A stretch of DNA of 64,000 bases from Dallia pectoralis. Taxonomy: Eukaryota; Chordata; Actinopteri; Esociformes; Umbridae. The stretch spans positions 8,214,821 through 8,278,820 of the forward strand of contig CM055753.1 in NCBI GenBank assembly GCA_029465975.1. Direction: 5' to 3'. Under the pieces are notes generated by a model. That model was given only the letters and a program-made list of their open reading frames with translations. It ran no database searches and was not told the origin of the DNA. Positions 57,854 through 64,000 of this stretch are shown here, in pieces (position 1 is the first letter of the stretch; every line of letters starts with the position of its first letter). Both the position numbers and the translations under genes were made by a program.

Positions 57854-59263
57854 ATGGTACTCAGTCATTTTAAGTCCACAGTTCAACCGAGGAGTGTTGT
57901 ATCGAACAACTCAGTGGTTAAAATGCAGAAAATGACCGAGAGCCTGATGGAAACGTGTCTATCTGTACAGGCATCATCTAACGGGGTTCAGAGAAGGAAG
58001 AACCGACGTCACGATAAGGAGACGAGCTTTACTTATCTGGGAATGATCGCTCATGCAATTCAGGGCTCTCCAGACAAAATGCTTCTATCTTGTCAGGTAA
58101 ACATTTTGGACAATACAGTACATTTTCTACACTGAATTGAACGTTGCTATTGTTCGTACGTATCAGTGCTAATATGAGGTTTTTTGTTGTTTTTTTTACA
58201 GTTGATGGACAAGTTGGAAGCGTTTATCTCAGGAGACAGACAGGCCATCAAGAACAACATCCGAGTTTGCTTGTCAACCTACGACTGTTTTGTCAAGGTA
58301 TGTCTAGACTACAACATAATAGCCTACATTGTTTCTAGTAACTTACATGAAGCCACCATAAAGAGCATCGTCTAATGTGCAAATCTGTTTTAGGTTCCCG
58401 TCGGTCGATATGTGAAGAATAACCTCTGGAAATTCGACGACAGTAAAATTACAGCTAAGATGGCGCGACGCCATTTCAAGGGCATACTAGAGGAATTTCC
58501 AGAGTTGTCCAACAAAGTGAGCCAAGAAGCAAAGCAGACATTCGAGGCTTCTGAGCGTTTAGCTGCGGCCAAACCACCACCACCCCCACCAGCAGCAGCT
58601 CTACCACCAGCAGCAGCTCTACCACCACCCCCACCAGAAGCAGCTCTACCACCACCACCCCCACCAGCAGCTCTACCACCACCACACCCACCAGCAGCAG
58701 CTCTACCACCACCACCAGCAGCAGCAGCTCTACCACCACCCCCACCAGAAGCAGCTCTACCACCACCACCCCCACCAGCAGCAGCTCTACCACCACCACC
58801 AGCAGCAGCAGCTCTACCACCACCACCACCAGCAGCAGCTCTACCACCACCACCACCCCCACCAGCAGCAGCTCTACACTGTTCTAATATCCAGAAGAGA
58901 ACTGAGGGCAAGTTCACCAGTTCTTTCTCCATCGAATCCATTCTAAACCAAACATGTCCACGTTCGTGCCCAGCAAACCCCCCAGTCTCAGCGGTGTCCA
59001 GCGTGTCAGCGGATCAAATGCTTATTATGTGTGCGGAGAGAGGAAGCAAGAGGAAGATGAGCTGGGACTCGCCAACTATGGAGAGGGAAATTTACCCAAG
59101 CTATGTGACATTTGGATCCGCGGTCTGTGGTGTCATGGGTGACGGTAGTAGACCCTCCAAGATGATGCGCGTGTGTGCTGAGCCATCCTACCGGATCTAC
59201 TTCCGACCCAGCGTTCACCGTTATTCTGAATGTGATATTCCTGCTTCCCGTTTCCTATTGTAA
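57854..59263 (+). CDS. FoxH1-like forkhead gene, copy B, three exons, intact
   Basis: Exons 57854-58096, 58202-58297 and 58394-59263 give 402 residues with GT-AG borders. Forkhead region about residues 54-150: TYLGMIAHAIQGSPDK, LMDKLEAFISGDR, IKNNIRVCLSTYDCFVKVP and LWKFDDSKIT. The recognition helix has R-V-C where most forkheads have R-H-N, so base contacts are probably altered. A Pro/Ala tract follows, then the eh1-like FSIESIL (possible Groucho contact) and a conserved tail RIYFRPSVHRYSECDIPASR. AATAAA is at 59325-59330. The FoxH1 assignment rests on RHDK before the domain, introns inside it, and overall look. A later start (ATG at 57923) is possible. Confidence 0.75.
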
Positions 59264-59524
59264 ACACCCGATAAACTCTTTATAGGCTACTTATTGTGCA
59301 CTTTTAACTTGCTGGTATATTTTTAATAAACATTTAGGAGAAAGGTACAATTTGTCGCATGTTAATTTATTTACGACTACTAGGCCTACTTATGTAAGAG
59401 GAAAATGCCATTAAAACTTAGTTGTGGTTAGCAAACACTCCGTTATCGATACCTTTTTCTTACCATTAGAGAGCTCCAAAATGTTTATTATCAAAGACAT
59501 ACATCGTTTTTTTTTTTGAAATTT

Positions 59525-62500
59525 ATGAACTTGTTCTCATTCTGGTAATAGTGTAGGACACTTGATTAGAATTTGTTGTGAAGTGCTGGCACGTTCTGAC
59601 TGCTAAAGTTCAAGTATTGAAGAACTACACCTATTACTGGAAGTCAGAAATAAAATATATTTTTTACAATTTTATATAGCGTAATGAATGGCTGTTATTT
59701 ATTGGTCAAGATTAGCCTATACATACATTCATTTGAAAAAAATGAATGTGTGTAGCCTATACTTCGCATATGTTGTAGACCTATATACGTAGGCCTACTT
59801 ATTGCATTTTCGTTTTAGTCCACTATGTAAAAAGTTTAATGAAAAATGAATTTCATTTTCAAAACGAATGTCAATTCTACATGTAGGGCCTATATCCTAA
59901 TTCTAAAGACTATTTTTCATGCATTCTTGCAAGAATTCTATTCTATCAGGATGAGAAACCATGTCCTGTGGTTTATGCAATATTTATATTATTCCTTTTA
60001 AATAGAGTAGGCCTAAGATAACTAATAAAAGGGTTAAACCGGCAAACTAAACAATATTGATTACTTGAGCTAAATTATTCGAAAGACGTATGAAAATCCC
60101 TTGCTCAGTGGGTCATAACGAAGATATTTTAATGTAGTACCAACAATACATCTTACATTGACCTTAAAAACCTTTAATAATCCATGACACAATTATGCAA
60201 CAATCTAACAATCGCCTATATACTGTATGTGGTCGAAGATTTCTTGTAGGCTATTTTAATGCACCAAATGTCAATTCTACATGTAGGGCCTATATCCTAA
60301 TTCTAAAGCCTATTTTCATCGATATGATAGATTTATATAATTATTTGAATGCGGGTATAGTGCCTTGAAGACACTTGAGAGCAGGGTTGTTTTTCTAAAA
60401 CAATATGTCGACATTAACTAGCGTGTTTATCCAATACTAGACCCACCAAAACCAAGCTCAATATATATGTATAATGTACCATAACGACTAGTGAGACATG
60501 TACAAACATACCTCGATTAAAAGAACAACGTATAAAATAAATTCAAAACGAAAAGTCCCTCTTTTTTTCTGACTTCTTCATTTAATCTTCCATTCCATGT
60601 AATAGTACCATTTAACCTATAGGCTCCTCTGCACATCCAGGACGAGCAACACTTAACAACATTCCAATGTTATAGTCCTCTGAATCTGCTAAGGAGTTAT
60701 ATAATCACCATGTAATAAAGAACCATTATGAGACAATGGAAGAGATGAACAGCTGAAAAGCATTGAAATGTAGGTAGGACTTGTGATTTTAATGGTTGAA
60801 AACACTGTGTTAAACCACCTAAATTAGAGAACAACAATTTAGTTGAACATGGATGTTTTCTGCTTTTAAATAATAAATGGGCCTGGGAAAGTTAATCCAT
60901 GCATGCATTTCTATATCAGGATGAGAAACCATGTCCTGTGATTTATGCAATATATTCTTCCTTTTAAGTAATAGAGTAGGTAAGATAACTATTGGCAAAA
61001 TGCAAACTAAACAATATTGATTACTTCACACTGAGGTAAATGCATGAAATACTTTAAAATTGCTTTGGGTAAGAAGATATTTTAATATAGTACCAACAAT
61101 ACATCTTACATTTAGTTAAAGGGGTTTAATTATCCAAACACAATTGGATGGTCCAACAATCGGTTGATATCTAAGATTTCTTGTAGGCTATTTTGCAAAC
61201 AAATGTCAATTGTGCATGTAGGGCCTTATCTGTATTATGCCTATTTTTTGCACAATTGATATGATAGTTATAATTATTGTCATGTAGGGTTTGCCTTTAA
61301 GACACTTTGAGAGCCCAAGGCTTGTTTCTCTAAAACAATATGTTGGTTTAACCAACGTGTCTATCCAATACTAGACACACCAAAACCAAGCTCAATATAT
61401 AACGACTAATGAGACATGTACAAACATACCTCGATTTAAAGAACAACGATAAAATAAATTCAAAACGAAAGGTCCCTCTTTTTCTGACTTGTTCCATTCC
61501 ATTGCAGTTCCACTTAGGCTCCTGCACATCCAGGACGAGCAACACTTCACAACATTCCAATGTTATAGTCCTGTGAATCTGCTAAGGAGTTATATAATCA
61601 CCATGTAATAAAGAACGCATTATGAGACAATGGAAGAGATGAACAGCTGAAAAGCATTGGAATGTAGGTAGGACCTTGTGATTTTAATGGTTGAAAACAC
61701 TGTGTTAAACCACCTAAATTAGAGAACAACAATTTACTTTAACATGGATGTTTTCTCACCGTTAAAATAACAAATGGGCCAAGGGGGAAAACTTTAATCC
61801 ATACATGCATTTATTTTACAAAGCATCTGATAAGGAAACTAGCTTGATAAATGTTGATCACCCTTGAGTAGACTCTTCTATCAGGATGAGAAACCATGTC
61901 CTGTGCTTTATGCAATATTTATATTCTTCCTTTTAAGTAATAGAGTAGGCCTAAGATAACTAATAAAAGGGTAAAACCCGCAAACTAAACAATATTGATT
62001 ACTTCACACTGAGCTAAATCATTCGAAAGACGTAGTAAAATCCCTTCAGTGAGGCATAACGAAGATATTTTATTATAGTACCAACAATAGCTACGTCTTA
62101 CAATGGACCTTAAAAACCTTTATCCATGACACATGTATGCAACCTTCCAACAATCGCCTATATATTCTAAATGTGGTCTAACATTTCTTGTAGGCTATTT
62201 TAATGCACCACGTCATATAGCTGGTTAATATGTATTAGCTAAAGGATATTTCATACATTGCCTGTATGTGTATCGGAAAAATGCATCACGTCAAAAACAA
62301 TTGCATGTGGGATTTAAAACGTTAATGTCCATTTTATATAGATCAGACATCTTCTGTTGATTTAGGGAGGAAAGTAATTTTGGTTTTGAATGGACTATAA
62401 CATGCTTGCAATTGACGATTTTTAATTAACCTGCATAAACAAACTTATAATGAGAAGGTAAACGCATGAACTAGTTCTGGAAAATGTCAATCTTAATATT

Positions 62501-64000
62501 TGCACGCAAAAAATATATCTGAAATGCTTTAATCCAGCGCGATTATATTAACAATTAGGTCTTAGTACCTTACAATTAAATCAAATATGTTTCACCTTGT
62601 TAAATCAGTGACCCGAATGAATGGCCTCCCTAACCCACCAGGCTATATGCCACCTCAGGTTTTGATAAAACAGAGATGTTGCATCCAGGACCGCACCCAA
62701 ACGTTTCACACCTTCCAGTATGAAATGGTCATTAACAGGACTTTAACACGTATAGGTCCCATTGTTCTACCAGGACATATAACTGCAGGTCTGGATGGTA
62801 CTCAGTCATTTTAAGTCCACAGTTCAACCGAGGAGTGTTGTATCGAACAACTCAGTGGTTAAAATGCAGGAAATGACCGAGAGCCTGATGGAAACGTGTC
62901 TATCTGTACAGGCATCATCTAACGGGGTTCAGAGAAAGAAGAACCGACGTCACGATAAGGAGACGAGCTTTACTTATCTGGGATTGATCGCTCATGCAAT
63001 TCAGGGCTCTCCAGACAAAATGCTTCCATCCTGTCAGGTAAACATTTTGGACAATACAGTACATTTTCTACACTGAATTGAACGTTGCTATTGTTCGTAC
63101 GTATCAGTGCTAATATGAGGTTTTGTGTTTTACAGTTGATGGACAAGTTGGAAGCGTTTATCTCAGGAGACAGACAGGCCATCAAGAACAACATCCGAGT
63201 TTGCTTGTCAACCTACGACTGTTTTGTCAAGGTATGTCTAGACTACAACATAATAGCCTACATTGTTTCTAGTAACTTACATGAAGCCACCATAAAGAGC
63301 ATCGCCTAATGTGTAATTCTGTTTTAGGTTCCCATCGGTCGATATGTGAAGGATAACCCTTGGAAATTCGACGACAGTAAAATTACAGCTAAGATGGCGC
63401 GACGCCATTTCAAGGGCATACTAGAGGAATTTCCAGAGTTGTCCAACAAAGTGAGCCAAGAAGCAAAGCAGACATTCGAGGCTTCTGAGCGTTTAGCTGC
63501 GGCCAAACAACCACCACCCCCACCAGCAGCAGCAGTTCTACCACCACCACCAGAAGCAGCTCTACCACCACCACCACCCCCCCCACCAGCAGCAGCTCTA
63601 CCACCACCACACCCACCAGCAGCCTACCACCACCACCAGCAGCAGCTCTACCACCACCCCCACCAGCAGCAGCTCTACCACCACCCACAGCAGCTCTACC
63701 ACCACCACCCCCACCAGCAGCAGCTCTACACTGTTCTAATATCCAGAAGAGAACTGAGGGCAAGTTCACCAGTTCTTTCTCCATCGAATCCATTCTAAAC
63801 CAAACATGTCCACGTTCGTGCCCAGCAAACCCCCCAGTCTCAGCGGTGTCCAGCGTGTCAGCGGATCAAATGCTTATTATGTGTGCGGAGAGAGGAAGCA
63901 AGAGGAAGATGAGCTGGGACTCGCCAACTATGGAGAGGGACATTTACCCAAGCTATGTGACATTTGGATCCGCGGTCTGTGGTGTCATGGGTGACGGTAG
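59525..64000 (+). repeat. Tandem unit C of the forkhead array (cut by window end)
   Basis: Third copy, with three sub-repeat markers near 59945, 60916 and 61880 as in unit A and no large insertion seen. The middle sub-repeat (about 60.88-61.34 kb) is much more diverged than its neighbours. Confidence 0.9.
62795..64000 (+). pseudogene. FoxH1-like forkhead gene, copy C, frameshifted in the Pro/Ala tract, 3' end outside window
   Basis: Exons 62795-63037, 63136-63231 and 63328 onward. The forkhead domain is intact and nearly identical to copies A and B (small changes such as GLIAHAIQ and PIGRYVKDNPW). In the Pro/Ala tract the frame slips near 63624. The rest reads His/Gln/Leu/Tyr repeats and stops at 63796-63798, so the eh1-like motif and C-terminus are lost from this frame. 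Downstream sequence still matches copy B and runs off the window. Either a real frameshift or a repeat-length error. Confidence 0.65.

Larger units (their letters stand above)
44859..59524 (+). repeat. Tandem unit B of the forkhead array (about 4.0 kb plus two insertions)
   Basis: The unit runs from its ATGAACTTGTTCTC start to the next one at 59525. After subtracting the LTR retrotransposon pair (10,030 bases with one duplication) and the solo LTR (610), 4,026 bases remain. That is one 1-kb sub-repeat fewer than unit A. Sub-repeat markers lie near 55310 and 56938. Confidence 0.9.

Overview
The window is vertebrate nuclear DNA, almost certainly from a ray-finned fish. Evidence: spliced genes with GT-AG introns, an RPA3 gene followed on the same strand by a type XXVIII collagen gene (these two are also neighbours in other vertebrates), fish-type LTR retrotransposons, and many minisatellites. 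I cannot name the species.

Layout. 1-3.2 kb: rpa3, four exons, complete 121-residue product. 3.2-9.7 kb: gene-poor spacer with an 8 x 30-bp minisatellite. 9.8-28.3 kb: col28a1, 37 coding exons that join without any frame break into 1,193 residues (signal peptide, vWA1, about 530 residues of Gly-X-Y, vWA2, Pro/Ser/Thr linker, Kunitz domain). Four introns of this gene are swollen by minisatellites (15-, 31-, 22- and 34/36-bp units), and a 23-bp array lies just downstream. 28.3-31.1 kb: spacer.

31.1 kb to the end: three tandem units, each made of roughly 1-kb sub-repeats followed by a three-exon gene for a divergent forkhead protein that looks FoxH1-like. The units differ mainly by what has landed in them. 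Unit A's last exon is split by an 8.7-kb DNA transposon read on the minus strand. That transposon carries an SAM-domain gene, a zinc-finger/transposase reading frame inside the SAM gene's first coding intron, and a hAT-like insertion inside one SAM exon. Unit B's spacer carries a chromodomain Ty3/gypsy element of the self-priming (sushi/Tf1) type, whose 3' LTR is split by a second Ty3/gypsy element, plus a solo LTR; its forkhead gene is intact. Unit C is cut by the window end, and its forkhead gene is shifted out of frame inside a Pro/Ala-coding repeat.

How it fits together: rpa3 (DNA replication and repair) and col28a1 (extracellular matrix) are ordinary conserved genes. The right half is a young accessory region in which paralogous units act as built-in empty-site controls, so every large insertion can be bounded to the base by its target-site duplication. 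Both LTR elements have (near-)identical LTRs yet carry many one-base frame breaks, mostly in homopolymers, so some breaks may be consensus errors of the assembly rather than real decay.
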